Assembly: GCF_007049795.1 (NCBI RefSeq) | Contig: NZ_SCFY01000003.1 | Location: 186,001 to 250,000 of the forward strand | DNA from: Ectopseudomonas mendocina | GTDB taxonomy: Bacteria > Pseudomonadota > Gammaproteobacteria > Pseudomonadales > Pseudomonadaceae | Length of the DNA: 64,000 nucleotides | Reading direction: 5' to 3' | Shown: positions 19,345 through 30,228 of the stretch, one piece after another | How the letters are laid out: the number at the start of each line of letters is the position of its first letter | Position numbering within the stretch: position 1 is the first letter of the stretch | Made by a program: the position numbers and the translations under genes | The notes under the pieces: generated by a model | The model's database searches: none | Seen by the model: only the letters and a program-made list of their open reading frames with translations | Told to the model about the DNA's origin: nothing

Positions 19345-22300
19345 GTCCGTTTGACCCGATGGCTATCCACCAACTGAGCGATGGTCTCGAGCAGCAAGGA
19401 CTCCTGATAGGGCTTGCCGAGGTATTGGTTGACGCCGATGGACATGGCCCGTTCGCGGTGCTTCTCGCCGGTACGCGAGGTGATCATGATGATCGGCAGG
19501 TCCTTCAGGCGCTCGTCGTGGCGCACCAGCGTGGCCACCTCGAAGCCGTCCATGCGCGGCATTTCGATGTCCAGCAGCATGATGTCAGGCTTGTGTTCCT
19601 GGAGCTGGGCAATAGCGTCGACCCCGTCCTTGGCGGTGACCACGTTCATGCCATTACGCTCGAGTAAACGGCTGGTGACCTTGCGCACGGTGACCGAGTC
19701 GTCGACCACCATGACCAGCGTCGGACGGTCGATTTCCACCTCTTCGCTGGCCGAAGCCTGACGCGAAGCCAGGCGCGGCATCAGCTGATTCTGCAGATGC
19801 GCATGCAGCACACGAATGGTCGCCAGCAGATCGAGAATCACCACCACGCGGCCGTCACCGAGGATGGTCGCACCGGAGATCCCGTGCACCCCGGCGAACT
19901 GCGGGCCGAGGCTCTTCACCACGATCTCGCGCGAGCCGGCCAGGCTGTCTACCTGCACCGCCACGGCGTGCTCGCTGGAGCGCACCAGAATCACTGGCAG
20001 CGGCAGGCTCTGACCCACCAGTTTGGGATGCTGGCCATTGTTCAGCAGGTCGCCCAGGTACTTCAGCTCGTAGGCCTGTCCGGCGTATTCGAAGCGCGGC
20101 GCGTCAGGCGCGTAATAGGCCTCCAGCTCGAACGGCGACACCCGCACGATACCTTCGATGGTGTTCAGCGGGATGGCGTAGAGGTCTTCGCCGGAGTACA
20201 CCATCAGCGCACGGTTGACCGACACGGTGAACGGCAGGCGAATGGTGAAGCGCGTACCCTGACCCAGCGTCGAGTCGATGCTCATCGCACCGCCGAGCTG
20301 CTTGACCTCCGAGTGCACCACGTCCATGCCGACACCACGGCCGGAAATCTGCGTGACCTTCTCGGCAGTGGAGAAACCTGCCTCAAGAATGAACTGCAGG
20401 ATTTCGTGATCGCTCAGGCCGCTGTCGGCGTCCATCAGCCCACGCTCGATGGCCTTGCGCCGCACGGCTTCCAGGCGAATGCCACCACCGTCATCGTCCA
20501 GGGTAAGAACGATATCGCCGCCCTCACGGCCGAGATTGAGGCGGATGGTGCCGGTCTCCGACTTGCCAGCAGCGCGACGTACATCGCTCAGCTCGATGCC
20601 GTGATCGACGGCGTTACGCAGCATATGTTCCAGCGGCGCGACGATGCGCTCGAGCACCGTGCGGTCCATTTCCCCTTCGGCGTTGCCAACGACGAACTCC
20701 ACCTGTTTGCCCAGTTCGCCTGCAACCTGGCGCACGATGCGACGCAGACGCGGTACCAGGCGGTCGAACGGCACCATGCGGGTGCGCATCAGACCTTCCT
20801 GCAGCTCGGTGTTGACCCGCGCCTGTTGCAGCAGCAGGGTCTCGGCGTCGCGGTTCTTCGCCGCCAGGGTTTCCTTCAGATCGAGCAAGTCGGAGGCAGA
20901 CTCGAACAGCGCGCGAGAGAGCTGCTGCAGTTGCGAGTGACGGTCCATCTCCAGCGGGTCGAAATCTTCATAACCGGCGCGCTCGGCCTCAGCCTGGTAG
21001 CGGCTGAGAATTTGCGCCTGGGTCTCGGTATCGAGACGGCGCAGTTGGTCACGTACGCGGTCGATGGTCGCTTCCATCTCGCTCAGGGTGAAACCGACAT
21101 CGCTCACCTGCTGCTCGACACGTCCGCGGAAGATCGACGTCTCACCGGCCAGGTTGACCAGGCCTTCGAGCAGCTCGGCTGGCACCTTGACCAGCTCCTG
21201 TGGCGCACGGCGGGACGCTACCTCCAGTGCGGCCTCCTGCGCACGCTGTACGAACGGCAGCACCTTCGGCGCCTGCAACTGGCTTGGCACGTCACTGGCA
21301 GCAACGATCGGGTTGAGCAGATTGCTCACAGGCGCTGCCGCTGGCTCGACCTCGGCATCGGCCGCCACCGGCTCATCACCGAGACTGGCGCTAAGACGCT
21401 GGCGCAGCACGTCGAGCTCATTCTGCAGCCCTTCGAAACCGGACTGCACGTCGAGTAACAGGCTCTCCGGCCAGGGGGCGCCGTGCAGCAGAGCCTCGCT
21501 GAGATGTTGCTCCAGGTCGTGGCTCAGATCGCCAAGGCGTTTCTGCCCAGCCAGACGCGCACCACCCTTGAGGGTGTGCAGCGTGCGCAGCATTTCGTCG
21601 ATGGCGCTGACATCATCGCGCTGTTCTTCCCAGCGCCCGATCGACACCTCCATCGCCTCGAGCAGGTCATAGCCTTCTTCGAGGAAGATATCGAGGATGT
21701 CGCTGTCAGCCTCCTCGGCTTCGTCGCTCTCGACCACCGCCCTGAGCTGTACCGCCGACGGCATGCTCAGTTGCTCGTCAGGGTTGGCACGAAAGCGTTT
21801 GATCGTCTCGATCAGGGCATGGCCCTGCGGCACCACCCGCTTATCTCGCACGGCCTCGAGCATCTCGGCCAAACGGTCGTGGCAGGCCTGCAACAGCGTG
21901 AACAGAACCTGGCTGGCCCGCAGGCGACCACCGCCGAGACCCTCGTACAGGAATTCCAGCTCGTGAGCCAAATCGCCGATTTCACGAATTTCAGCCATGC
22001 GCGCACCACCCTTTAGGGTGTGCAGGTCACGCTGCAGGGCTTCCAGCTCCAGGCTGTTGTCAACATCGCCCATCCACCGCTGCAGAGCGGCGCCAGCACT
22101 GTCGATGATGTCGAAACCTTCCTCGAGGAAGATTTCCACCAGTTCGGGATCACGCTCTTCATGCCAGTTGGCCAGCGTCGCACCCTGCGGCTCGAGCTCG
22201 GCAACAGGCAGTTCGTCTTCGGGTATTACCAGCTCGACTTCGTCGATCAGCGGCAACACTGCCTCTGGCTCTGCCTGTGGCGCTTCGTCGAGCACGATTT

Positions 22301-25300
22301 CGTCTTCGACCAGCGCCAAGGGCGGCAGCTCGAAGCTATCCGGCTCCACCACCTCGATCGGCTCGACGAGTTCGTCGTCCAGCTCCGGCTCAACCTGGGC
22401 GACAGCCGCCGACAGGCTCTGCGGCGTACCGCCCTGGCGGAACTGACGAATTGCCTGAATCAGGTCGTCACCAGAGACCAACGGCAGTCGGGCCTGCAAC
22501 TGATCGAGCATCTGCGCCAGGCGATCATGGCTTTGCTGCAGCAGATTGCCCAGCGCCGGCGAATGGTTGTAACGGCGGTCGACCAAGCCCTCGTAGAGCG
22601 ACTCCAGTTCGTGGCCAAGATCACCAATCGGGCGAATCGCGGCCATGCGCGCACCGCCCTTGAGGGTGTGCAGGTCGCGCTGCAGCGAGGACAGCGGCAT
22701 GGTGTTGTCCGGCTCACTGAGCCAGCGCTCCAGCGCCTGACCAGCGCTGTCGAGAATATCCACGGCCTCTTCGAGGAAGATCTCGACCATTTCCTCATCA
22801 AGATCGGCGTCGACAGGGCTGGAGCCCAGCTCGGCCTCGGACTGCGACTCCAGATCAATGTCTTCGGCGACTTCCAGTTCGGCGGGTGCCTCTTGCCACA
22901 GCACCGGCTCAGCCTCGTCTTCTTGTTCCAGCTCGGCAGTGGCCTGGTCCAACTCGATGACCTCCAGCCCTTCGACGCCAGGCGTCAGCAAGGCCAAGGT
23001 ATGCGGATCGATGGCTTCGCTCAGCAGATCACGTAGCGCCTGCACCCGCTCGGGTTGCGGGGTGACCTGCAAGGCCGCAGCGACCTGATCCATCATCCCG
23101 ATCAGCGCTTCGTGGGCCTTCTCCGCCTCGTCGAAGAAGCGCTCGCTGACCGCCAGGCTGCCTTCTTCGACGGCGCCATAGAGATCCAGCAGGGCTTCGC
23201 AGAGCTCGTCGATCTGCGGCAGCTCGGCCATTTCGGCGCCACGACCGAGGGTCGTCAGTTCCTCCAGCAGCGCAGACAGCTCCTGGCGCTCGGACGGATG
23301 CTCACGCCATTTGCGTAGCAGGTCCTCGGCGTCCAGCAAGATATCCATGCCTTCGGCGAGGAAGATGCTGATCATCTGCGGGTCGCGACTTTCGCCGCTC
23401 TGCGCCATACGCTCGTCTTCGGCGCTGGCGAGACGCTCCTGATGCAGCGCCTGGACGCGAGCAAGAAGTGCCTCAGCGCCAGGAATGGGTGCCAGAGGCT
23501 GGGTCTCGAGATTGTCGAGACCGATACGGAACACGCCCTCGGCGCTGCTCAACAGCTCGGCAGCCGCCAGATCCACCTGGATCAGGTTGGTCTTGAACTC
23601 CTTGACCAGCTTCTCCAGCGGCGCCGCGATTTCTGCCACCGGCAGGATGCCGGCCATATAGGCACTGCCCTTGAGGGTGTGCAGCGCACGCTGCAGGTCA
23701 TCGGTGACTGGCTGCGGCAGTTCCTGCGCGCAGTCGGCAAGAAAGCCAACCAGGGTATCCAGATGGGTTTCCGCCTCGTTGCGGAAAATTTCCAGCAACT
23801 GCGGGTCGAGGGGCTCACCATCGAGCGATTGGTCGTTGGCCGACTCGTCCAGCTCGACGACCTCGGTAGCGTCGTCAACGCCCACGGGCTCGGCTACCTG
23901 CTGGGTGGCCGGGGCGTTAGATTTTGGGGGCGTCAGCCCCTTGGCCAAAGCATGAGCGGTGGCCGCCAGCAGATCGACATCGTCGCGCTGACGCTGCGCC
24001 TTGGCGGCAAACTCGTCGACCAGCGCCGACATCAGCGCCACGACGTCGAGCACCACCTGCTGGACCGGCTCGCTCGGCTCTATGCTGCGATCCAGCACAC
24101 GGTTTAGCAGGTTCTCGATGGACCAGGCCAGCTCGCCGATGACCAGCGCACGCACCATGCGCCCGCTGCCCTTGAGGGTGTGGAAGGCACGGCGCACTTC
24201 GATCAGCGCGTCCTTGTTGGCGGTATCGGCCTGCCACTGTGGCAGGTACTCGGCGATGGTCTCCAGCACCTCGCCGGCTTCTTCGATGAAGACTTCCAGC
24301 AGCTCTTCGTCCACCGGTTCTTCATCGGCGGGTGGCGGCAGCAGGCTCGGCGGCACGTCGGCGGCCGGTGGATTAATCGCCTGCACTGGGGCGGCCATTA
24401 CATCGGCCATCGACAGCGGTTTCTCCACGGCCGGGGCTTCGACCTCGGCTGTGACCTCGGGCGCACTGGGCAGCTCGACTTCCGGCAGTTCCAGGTCCGC
24501 CAGTTCCAACTCGTCCCACTGCGGGGATTCAGCCAGCTGTTCCAGGCTCAGCTCTTCGAACTCGAGCGCCGGCTCGGGCTCGGCATCGAACAGCGGTGCA
24601 GCAACGGTCTCTTCGTTCTGCAGCGAGGGCAGCTCTTCGAGCTCGCCCAGTTCGAAGGTGAAGCTATCGGCAGTCTCGTTGGCAGCTGGCAGCTCGGGCT
24701 GGTCCTCCAGGGGCAGCAGATCCACGGCGATATCGTTTGCAGGCTCGTCCAGCTCGAACGCCAGCGGCTCGACCTCACCCAACGGTTCTTCGAGCTGCTC
24801 GTCCTCCGCGCCCAGCAGTTCGATTTCCTGCAGCGGGTCAGCCAGCGGTGCCAGACTCTCTTCCTGCGGTTCGACGCGGTCGAGAATCGAGGGTTTTTCC
24901 TTGAGCGGATAACCCAGGGTTTCCAGGCTCTCCTCGGCGACATCGAGAATCAGGTCACCCTGCGTGCCATGGTCTTCGGCCAGGCGTTCGAGGTAGTACT
25001 CGACGCTGGTGATCGCGTCGGCCAGGGTATCCAGGCTCTGCCAGTTGGGCACGGCCTTGCGCGCCAGCAGTTGTTCCTGGATGTAGCGGTTACAGGCATT
25101 GAGCAGGTCGGCGGCGCGCTGCAGCGGGATCATCGCCAGACCGCCACGGACCTGGGTCAGCAGCTCGGGCACGCGAGCCAGGTGCTCGTGGTTCCACTGC
25201 GAGGCGATGAACTCGATGATCGCATCCTTGGCCTGCTCCAGGCCGTTGCGCGCTTCCTTGATCACCAACTGGTGAATCTGCGCCACGTCGGTGGTCGGCA

Positions 25301-26582
25301 GATGGCTCTGCTCGTTCTGGCTGTCATCGCTCGGGCCGACCATGCCGGCCAGGGTCGCCTCGACATAGAGCAGCGCACCGGCAACGTCCATCAATACGGC
25401 ATCGTTGGGCTCGCGCTGGCCGAGGGACAGGCTGTGGACCACATCGATCTGGTCGAGGATCACCTTGCGCGGCTGACCGAAGCCCAGCACCGCGAGGGTA
25501 TCGGCGATCTGCTTGAGTGGCGCCAGCAGCGCGTCGAGTTCGCCAGGTTGGCTGCGATCGCTGCGCACGAACAGGTCGAGGCTATCCTTGACCCGCACCA
25601 GCTCTTCGCACAGCGCGGCGACCACAGAGCGCATGGCATCGCGGTCAGGGCCTGCCAGACGAGCGCGCTCTTCGTCCACCACTTCGTTGTCGGGCAGCGC
25701 CTCGTCGAGACGGTACTGTTCCTTGAGGGCGCGGATACGCGGCGACTGCGCCGGCGCCTTGGCCACGTAGAACAGCAGGTTCTTGGTCAGCTCGTCCGGC
25801 GCAGGCTGGTTGATCCCGTCGGCGCCCTGCTCGACCAGGCGCTTGAGTTCCTTGTCGACCTGACGCAGCAAGGTACGCACCGAGGTGCCATTGACCACGC
25901 TGCCATTGGCCAGTCCTTCGATCAGGCCGGAGGCGATCTGCCACAGGCCGCCCAGCGGGGCGTCCTTGCACAGGCTTTCCAGACGGGCGAAAACGCGGGC
26001 CATGTAGCCGAGGTTGGTAGCCAGGTCCTGGTTGCGGATAACACCGACCAGGGCCATCTGCAGCATCTGCCGCAGTTTGCGCAACAGCACCGGCAACTCG
26101 GCAGTACGCAGGCGCGCCAGGCTGTCCGACGGCAACGCCGGCAGGCGTGCGGACATGTCCGGGGAGAACAGGCTGGTTTCCGAAAGCAGCTTCTCGCCGC
26201 GGGCGGCGCGCAGGTCGTTGAGCAGCGGCAGCACGACCATCGGCAGGTCGCGGCGAGCAGTCTGGATACGGTCAAGGTATACAGGCAGCTGCAGAATGGC
26301 CTGCATCAGCACTTCCAGGGCTTCGCCCTGGTTGGCTACGCGACCTTCCATCAACGCCTTGGCCACCTGTTCCATTTCTTCGGCGAGCAGCGCAGCGCCG
26401 TAGAACTCGACCATCTGCAAGGTGCCGTGAACCTGGTGCACGTAGGTCAGGCAGAAGCGCATGCGCGTGGGGTCCTGCGGGTTCTCGACGAACGCCTCCA
26501 GGGCCTGCCGCGCCTGCTTCAGGGTTTCCCCGATCTCGCCTTTGACCCACTCCAGGGCGACATAATCATGCCGATCACCCAT
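19341..26582 (-). CDS. chpA: Giant hybrid CheA-type histidine kinase ChpA
   Basis: A 2,413-residue kinase of the twitching-motility system. Five canonical HPt modules show HTLKG at about residues 800, 967, 1302, 1521 and 1669. Three further modules are degenerate: VHQVHGTLQM near 50, LTQVRGGLAM near 480, and EELTTLGRGAEM near 1110, where the His is replaced. Long acidic Ala/Pro/Glu-rich linkers lie between. The kinase core has dimerisation (LVNLAGETSIFRGRV), N box LRNAVDHG near 1990, DDDGGGI and GRGVGMDVV; then a CheW domain (IPLNTIEGIVRV) and a C-terminal receiver (VMVVDDSVTVRK, LLDIEMPRMDG; about 2290-2405). Start 26582 (MGDRHDY) has GGAG 5 bases before it and matches the P. aeruginosa start; ATG 26597 is an alternative. 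It phosphorylates PilG and PilH. Confidence 0.97.
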   Translation of the reverse strand: MGDRHDYVALEWVKGEIGETLKQARQALEAFVENPQDPTRMRFCLTYVHQVHGTLQMVEFYGAALLAEEMEQVAKALMEGRVANQGEALEVLMQAILQLPVYLDRIQTARRDLPMVVLPLLNDLRAARGEKLLSETSLFSPDMSARLPALPSDSLARLRTAELPVLLRKLRQMLQMALVGVIRNQDLATNLGYMARVFARLESLCKDAPLGGLWQIASGLIEGLANGSVVNGTSVRTLLRQVDKELKRLVEQGADGINQPAPDELTKNLLFYVAKAPAQSPRIRALKEQYRLDEALPDNEVVDEERARLAGPDRDAMRSVVAALCEELVRVKDSLDLFVRSDRSQPGELDALLAPLKQIADTLAVLGFGQPRKVILDQIDVVHSLSLGQREPNDAVLMDVAGALLYVEATLAGMVGPSDDSQNEQSHLPTTDVAQIHQLVIKEARNGLEQAKDAIIEFIASQWNHEHLARVPELLTQVRGGLAMIPLQRAADLLNACNRYIQEQLLARKAVPNWQSLDTLADAITSVEYYLERLAEDHGTQGDLILDVAEESLETLGYPLKEKPSILDRVEPQEESLAPLADPLQEIELLGAEDEQLEEPLGEVEPLAFELDEPANDIAVDLLPLEDQPELPAANETADSFTFELGELEELPSLQNEETVAAPLFDAEPEPALEFEELSLEQLAESPQWDELELADLELPEVELPSAPEVTAEVEAPAVEKPLSMADVMAAPVQAINPPAADVPPSLLPPPADEEPVDEELLEVFIEEAGEVLETIAEYLPQWQADTANKDALIEVRRAFHTLKGSGRMVRALVIGELAWSIENLLNRVLDRSIEPSEPVQQVVLDVVALMSALVDEFAAKAQRQRDDVDLLAATAHALAKGLTPPKSNAPATQQVAEPVGVDDATEVVELDESANDQSLDGEPLDPQLLEIFRNEAETHLDTLVGFLADCAQELPQPVTDDLQRALHTLKGSAYMAGILPVAEIAAPLEKLVKEFKTNLIQVDLAAAELLSSAEGVFRIGLDNLETQPLAPIPGAEALLARVQALHQERLASAEDERMAQSGESRDPQMISIFLAEGMDILLDAEDLLRKWREHPSERQELSALLEELTTLGRGAEMAELPQIDELCEALLDLYGAVEEGSLAVSERFFDEAEKAHEALIGMMDQVAAALQVTPQPERVQALRDLLSEAIDPHTLALLTPGVEGLEVIELDQATAELEQEDEAEPVLWQEAPAELEVAEDIDLESQSEAELGSSPVDADLDEEMVEIFLEEAVDILDSAGQALERWLSEPDNTMPLSSLQRDLHTLKGGARMAAIRPIGDLGHELESLYEGLVDRRYNHSPALGNLLQQSHDRLAQMLDQLQARLPLVSGDDLIQAIRQFRQGGTPQSLSAAVAQVEPELDDELVEPIEVVEPDSFELPPLALVEDEIVLDEAPQAEPEAVLPLIDEVELVIPEDELPVAELEPQGATLANWHEERDPELVEIFLEEGFDIIDSAGAALQRWMGDVDNSLELEALQRDLHTLKGGARMAEIREIGDLAHELEFLYEGLGGGRLRASQVLFTLLQACHDRLAEMLEAVRDKRVVPQGHALIETIKRFRANPDEQLSMPSAVQLRAVVESDEAEEADSDILDIFLEEGYDLLEAMEVSIGRWEEQRDDVSAIDEMLRTLHTLKGGARLAGQKRLGDLSHDLEQHLSEALLHGAPWPESLLLDVQSGFEGLQNELDVLRQRLSASLGDEPVAADAEVEPAAAPVSNLLNPIVAASDVPSQLQAPKVLPFVQRAQEAALEVASRRAPQELVKVPAELLEGLVNLAGETSIFRGRVEQQVSDVGFTLSEMEATIDRVRDQLRRLDTETQAQILSRYQAEAERAGYEDFDPLEMDRHSQLQQLSRALFESASDLLDLKETLAAKNRDAETLLLQQARVNTELQEGLMRTRMVPFDRLVPRLRRIVRQVAGELGKQVEFVVGNAEGEMDRTVLERIVAPLEHMLRNAVDHGIELSDVRRAAGKSETGTIRLNLGREGGDIVLTLDDDGGGIRLEAVRRKAIERGLMDADSGLSDHEILQFILEAGFSTAEKVTQISGRGVGMDVVHSEVKQLGGAMSIDSTLGQGTRFTIRLPFTVSVNRALMVYSGEDLYAIPLNTIEGIVRVSPFELEAYYAPDAPRFEYAGQAYELKYLGDLLNNGQHPKLVGQSLPLPVILVRSSEHAVAVQVDSLAGSREIVVKSLGPQFAGVHGISGATILGDGRVVVILDLLATIRVLHAHLQNQLMPRLASRQASASEEVEIDRPTLVMVVDDSVTVRKVTSRLLERNGMNVVTAKDGVDAIAQLQEHKPDIMLLDIEMPRMDGFEVATLVRHDERLKDLPIIMITSRTGEKHRERAMSIGVNQYLGKPYQESLLLETIAQLVDSHRVKRT

Positions 26583-26607
26583 AGCCACTCCACTCATAAA
26601 CTTGGCC

Positions 26608-27468
26608 TTATCCCTTGCGGGTAAACGCCAGGACTCGCTCGTCGGCCACCGGCACCAGTTGCGGGTGCTGCCAACCGGCTACTTCGCCCACGCCCACGAC
26701 CAGCAGGCCACCCGGCGCCAGGCTTTCGGCCAGGCGGTTGAGGATGTCGCGGCGACGCCAGCGGCGGAAATAGATCAGCAAGTTCTGACAGAAAATCACG
26801 TCCATGCCGGACATCGGCGCCTTGGCCAGCTCCAGCACATTGAGCCGGGCGCTGCATACGCGCGCCGCCAGACTCGGTACCACCTTGAAACGTCCATCGG
26901 CCTGCGCGAGAAAGTAGCGCTCGCGCAGCTCGTCACTCACCTGCTCCAGGCGTCGCACCGAATAACACGCCTCGCGTGCCTTGCTCAGTGCGCCCTGACT
27001 GATATCCGTGCCGGTTACCGCGAAATGCTCGGGCAACTCGCTGCCTTGAAGCGCCTCTGCGGCCTGAATCGCCAGCGAGTAAGGCTCTTCACCACTGGAG
27101 CAACCCACGCTCCAGAACTCCCAGGGTTTGCCCAGGCCCGCCGCCAGACGCTCCTGCAGGTACTGCGAGAGCACCTCGAAGGACGGCGGGTGGCGGAAGA
27201 AGCGGGTTTCCTGCACGGTCAGACGATCCAGCAGGGTCGACCACTCCACCGCGCCACGCGGGCCATCGGTGACCTGACGGTAATAGCTGGCGTAATCCGT
27301 GACGCCCAGTTCGCGCATGCGCGCACTCAGGTTGGTCTGCAGAAATGCACGCCGCTGCTCGCTGATCACCACACCGGTACGCGCTTCGAGCAACGTCTGC
27401 CAGTCGTGAAAATCGGCTTGCGACATATCGGCCACCGGGCGCAATGCCCAAACGCCCGCTGACTGCAT
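26608..27468 (-). CDS. pilK: Chemoreceptor methyltransferase PilK (CheR type)
   Basis: A 286-residue CheR-family SAM methyltransferase that should methylate PilJ. The N-terminal helical CheR domain runs to about residue 85; the catalytic part shows LTVQETRFFRHPPSF, the SAM-binding VGCSSGEEPYSLA, VTGTDISQGALSKAREACY, and DVIFCQNLLIYF. ATG 27468 has AGGG 6 bases upstream and gives a start aligned with Pseudomonas PilK; ATG 27486 (six residues longer) has no ribosome site but cannot be excluded. It precedes chpA by 25 bases and follows pilJ by 60. Confidence 0.93.
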   Translation of the reverse strand: MQSAGVWALRPVADMSQADFHDWQTLLEARTGVVISEQRRAFLQTNLSARMRELGVTDYASYYRQVTDGPRGAVEWSTLLDRLTVQETRFFRHPPSFEVLSQYLQERLAAGLGKPWEFWSVGCSSGEEPYSLAIQAAEALQGSELPEHFAVTGTDISQGALSKAREACYSVRRLEQVSDELRERYFLAQADGRFKVVPSLAARVCSARLNVLELAKAPMSGMDVIFCQNLLIYFRRWRRRDILNRLAESLAPGGLLVVGVGEVAGWQHPQLVPVADERVLAFTRKG

Positions 27469-27528
27469 ACCTTCGCCCTGAGTCATGGCTATGTAGCGAA
27501 GGCTGCCGCCAGCCCTCGCACTCCTTTA

Positions 27529-29565
27529 TCAGGCGTCTGGCAGGGTGAAACCGGACACCGACTTGCGCATCTCACTGGCCATCTTGGCCAGGTTACCAAT
27601 GCTCTTGGCGGTGGCGGTGGTACCCGAGGACGTCTGCGAGGTGATCTCCTGGATCACGTTCATGGTGTTGGAAATGTGGCCGGCCGAAGAGGCCTGCTGA
27701 CGCGCGGCGTTGGAAATGTTCTGGATGAGGGCCGCGAGGGTCTTCGATACCTTCTCGATCTCTTCCAGTGCCACCCCGGCGTCCTGCGCCAGGCGGGCAC
27801 CGCGCACCACTTCGGAAGTCGTCTGCTCCATGGAGATAACGGCTTCGTTGGTGTCGGTCTGAATGGTTTTTACCAGCGCCTCGATCTGCTTGGTCGCCGC
27901 CGAGGAACGTTCTGCGAGGCGTTGTACCTCGTCCGCTACCACGGCGAAACCGCGGCCCGCATCACCGGCCATGGAGGCCTGGATCGCAGCGTTCAGTGCG
28001 AGGATGTTGGTCTGGTCGGCAATGTCGTTAATCAGACTAACGATGTCACCGATCTCCTGGGACGATTCACCGAGGCGCTTGATCCGCTTCGAGGTGTCCT
28101 GGATCTGCTCACGGATGTTATCCATGCCGGTGATGGTGTTGTGTACGACTTCGTTACCCTTGTTGGCGATGGCTACGGAACGCTCCGCTACCGCGGAGGA
28201 TTCCGAGGCGTTCGCCGATACCTGGTCAATCGACACGGCCATTTCGTTGATCGCCGCAGAGGCGCCGGCAATCTCCTGCGCCTGGTGCTCGGAAGCTTCC
28301 GCCAGGTGCATCGCCGTGGCCTGGGTTTCCTGGGCAGCACCGGCTACCTGAACGGCGGTCAGGTTGATCGTGGCTACCAGGTCGCGCAGCTGGTCGATGG
28401 AGTAGTTGATGGAGTCAGCGATGGCACCGGTGAAGTCTTCGGTTACCGTCGCGGCCACGGTCAAGTCACCGTCGGCGAGGTCGGCGATTTCGTCGAGCAG
28501 ACGCAGAATCGCGGCCTGGTTACGCTCGTTCTTCTCGGCGGTCTCAGCCAGACGGCGGTTGGTTTCACGCACCATCACCAGACCGATGAGGATGATCGAG
28601 CCCAGCGCCAGGCCACCCAGCACGTAGCCGAACAGGGTGTTGATGGCACGGCCCGAGGCCAGGTTCTCAAAGCCGACGGCGAGTTCGGAGGCCTTGTCCA
28701 GCAGGGTCTGCGACACGGTGAAGATCGAGTTCGCCGATTCACGTACCTGGAACAGTTCTGGCGAGGTTTCGAGAATCTCGTCCACCGAGCCGGATACGAA
28801 TTCGAACAGCTCGGAAATCTCGGCCAGACGTTCGAGGGCTTCCTCGTCGGTCACCTGGCTGATTTCCATCGCGGCGTTGCCTTCGAGCATTGCAGCCAGT
28901 ACACGGCCGAATAGGCTGGCGTCACGACCGAACATGTCGGCAGCCTGTACCGAGTCTTCGTCACCGGCCAGTACCTTGTTCACCGAACCGAGAATACGCT
29001 CGGCCAGCAGCGACTGGCGTTGGGCCACAGAAACCTGAGCAGCCGGCGCACCGCTTTCCAGCAGGATGTCGACCACTTCCTCGTACTCAACCTGCAACTG
29101 CGGGATGGTTTCCGCCAGGGTGGAGGCTACCTGGTGCAGGGACAGCACGGTCTGTTCACTGGCCAGAATGGCGTCGGTATTCTGCCGCAGACTATCCCAG
29201 TCCTGCTGCACCGCAGCCATCTGCGCCTGCACCGACGCGGGCGCCGACGGCAAACCACTGCTGGCATCACCATCGGTCAGGTACCCCCAGCGCAGCTGGA
29301 AGTCGTTACGCGCGTCGCGCAACAGACCGAACGCTTCAGCTTTACCTGCCGCAGCTTCCGTGGCGTTCTTGGCGATACGCTGGGACAGTACGCGCAGCTC
29401 ACCGGAGTGGCTGATGTACTCGGTATCGTAGTTGGACTGGGTGTTGATGTAGACGAAGTTCGCGAACAAAAGCACGATGGAAACGATCAGCACGACGAAC
29501 AGCGTCGCGATCAGCGTGCTACTGCGCGCCCCGACCAACAAATTACCTGCATTGAATTTTTTCAT
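27529..29565 (-). CDS. pilJ: Methyl-accepting chemotaxis protein PilJ
   Basis: A 678-residue chemoreceptor, the input of the Chp system. Membrane segment 1 is about residues 17-37 ([20 protein letters not shown]), then a periplasmic part of about 270 residues with PilJ-type four-helix modules, membrane segment 2 about 308-330 ([16 protein letters not shown]), HAMP, and the cytoplasmic coiled coil. The signalling hairpin ([27 protein letters not shown], then [18 protein letters not shown]) is nearly invariant in MCPs. In P. aeruginosa it senses pilin on surface contact. ATG 29565 matches the P. aeruginosa MKK start; an upstream in-frame ATG is not used. Confidence 0.97.
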   Translation of the reverse strand: MKKFNAGNLLVGARSSTLIATLFVVLIVSIVLLFANFVYINTQSNYDTEYISHSGELRVLSQRIAKNATEAAAGKAEAFGLLRDARNDFQLRWGYLTDGDASSGLPSAPASVQAQMAAVQQDWDSLRQNTDAILASEQTVLSLHQVASTLAETIPQLQVEYEEVVDILLESGAPAAQVSVAQRQSLLAERILGSVNKVLAGDEDSVQAADMFGRDASLFGRVLAAMLEGNAAMEISQVTDEEALERLAEISELFEFVSGSVDEILETSPELFQVRESANSIFTVSQTLLDKASELAVGFENLASGRAINTLFGYVLGGLALGSIILIGLVMVRETNRRLAETAEKNERNQAAILRLLDEIADLADGDLTVAATVTEDFTGAIADSINYSIDQLRDLVATINLTAVQVAGAAQETQATAMHLAEASEHQAQEIAGASAAINEMAVSIDQVSANASESSAVAERSVAIANKGNEVVHNTITGMDNIREQIQDTSKRIKRLGESSQEIGDIVSLINDIADQTNILALNAAIQASMAGDAGRGFAVVADEVQRLAERSSAATKQIEALVKTIQTDTNEAVISMEQTTSEVVRGARLAQDAGVALEEIEKVSKTLAALIQNISNAARQQASSAGHISNTMNVIQEITSQTSSGTTATAKSIGNLAKMASEMRKSVSGFTLPDA

Positions 29566-29646
29566 TTTCTGGCCCCCGCCTGGACCGACCGCACTACGGT
29601 TCCCATGTAACGCCAAAGGGCCGGAAGAACCGACCCAACCGAAAAT

Positions 29647-30183
29647 CTACTGAAAGGACACATCGAGGAAGCCAGGATCGGCCGTCAGCGCATGAGGGCT
29701 GAACACCAACCAGGGCTGTTCTCGTTGAAAGACACCGTGGATAAACGGCGCAATGCTCGCCTCGAGAGGCGGCAGTTGTTCTGAAAATGCATCCACGGGG
29801 AAGTGCTGCATACCGAAAACTTCATCGACCGTCAGGCCAGCGAAGATTTCCTGATAGTCGACCACCAGAATTCGCCGCAACTTGCGCAGCGGCGACAGCT
29901 CATTACCGAAGAACCCGCACAGGTCCATGATCGGCAGCAGGCGGCCACGCACGTTGGCCACCCCTTTGACCCAGCCTTTGACACCCGGCAGCAGGGTGTA
30001 GCGCGGCTCGTGTAGTACCTCACCCACCTCCCCCATCGGCGCGACGAAGAATCGCTCGCCCATGCGAAAGCCGATACCGCTCCAGGTCTGTACCGCCGCT
30101 TGCTGCGACGGCAGGCCGGCCGCCAGGGCTCGGCAACGCTGGTCGATCTCGAGGAGAATCTGGAAAGGAGTCTGCACGGACAT
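29647..30183 (-). CDS. pilI: CheW-like adaptor PilI
   Basis: A 178-residue CheW-family protein that links PilJ to the ChpA kinase. The core motif GFRMGERFFVAPMGEVGEVL, then VKGVANVRGRLLPIMDLCGFFG, matches the PilI form of CheW. It sits between pilH and pilJ in the canonical cluster order, 45 bases after pilH. AAGG lies 5 bases before the ATG. Twitching in P. aeruginosa depends on it. Confidence 0.95.
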   Translation of the reverse strand: MSVQTPFQILLEIDQRCRALAAGLPSQQAAVQTWSGIGFRMGERFFVAPMGEVGEVLHEPRYTLLPGVKGWVKGVANVRGRLLPIMDLCGFFGNELSPLRKLRRILVVDYQEIFAGLTVDEVFGMQHFPVDAFSEQLPPLEASIAPFIHGVFQREQPWLVFSPHALTADPGFLDVSFQ

Positions 30184-30228
30184 GCCAGCCTTGGCCTTCT
30201 TTTTATTTAGTACGCGAGCAGCACGGCA

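Noticed and set aside
19797..21458. 553-codon open frame opposite the kinase core of chpA
   Set aside because: Shadow of the coding strand; composition typical of antisense of a GC-rich gene, no domain or ribosome site.
24180..26624. Long open frame (over 800 codons) on the plus strand opposite chpA
   Set aside because: The minus-strand frame is a full ChpA with recognisable HPt, kinase, CheW and receiver motifs. The plus-strand frame is Gln/Arg/Leu-rich without known domains and reflects codon bias of the real gene.
27676..28914. 412-codon plus-strand frame opposite pilJ
   Set aside because: Shadow; the pilJ frame carries all MCP signatures.
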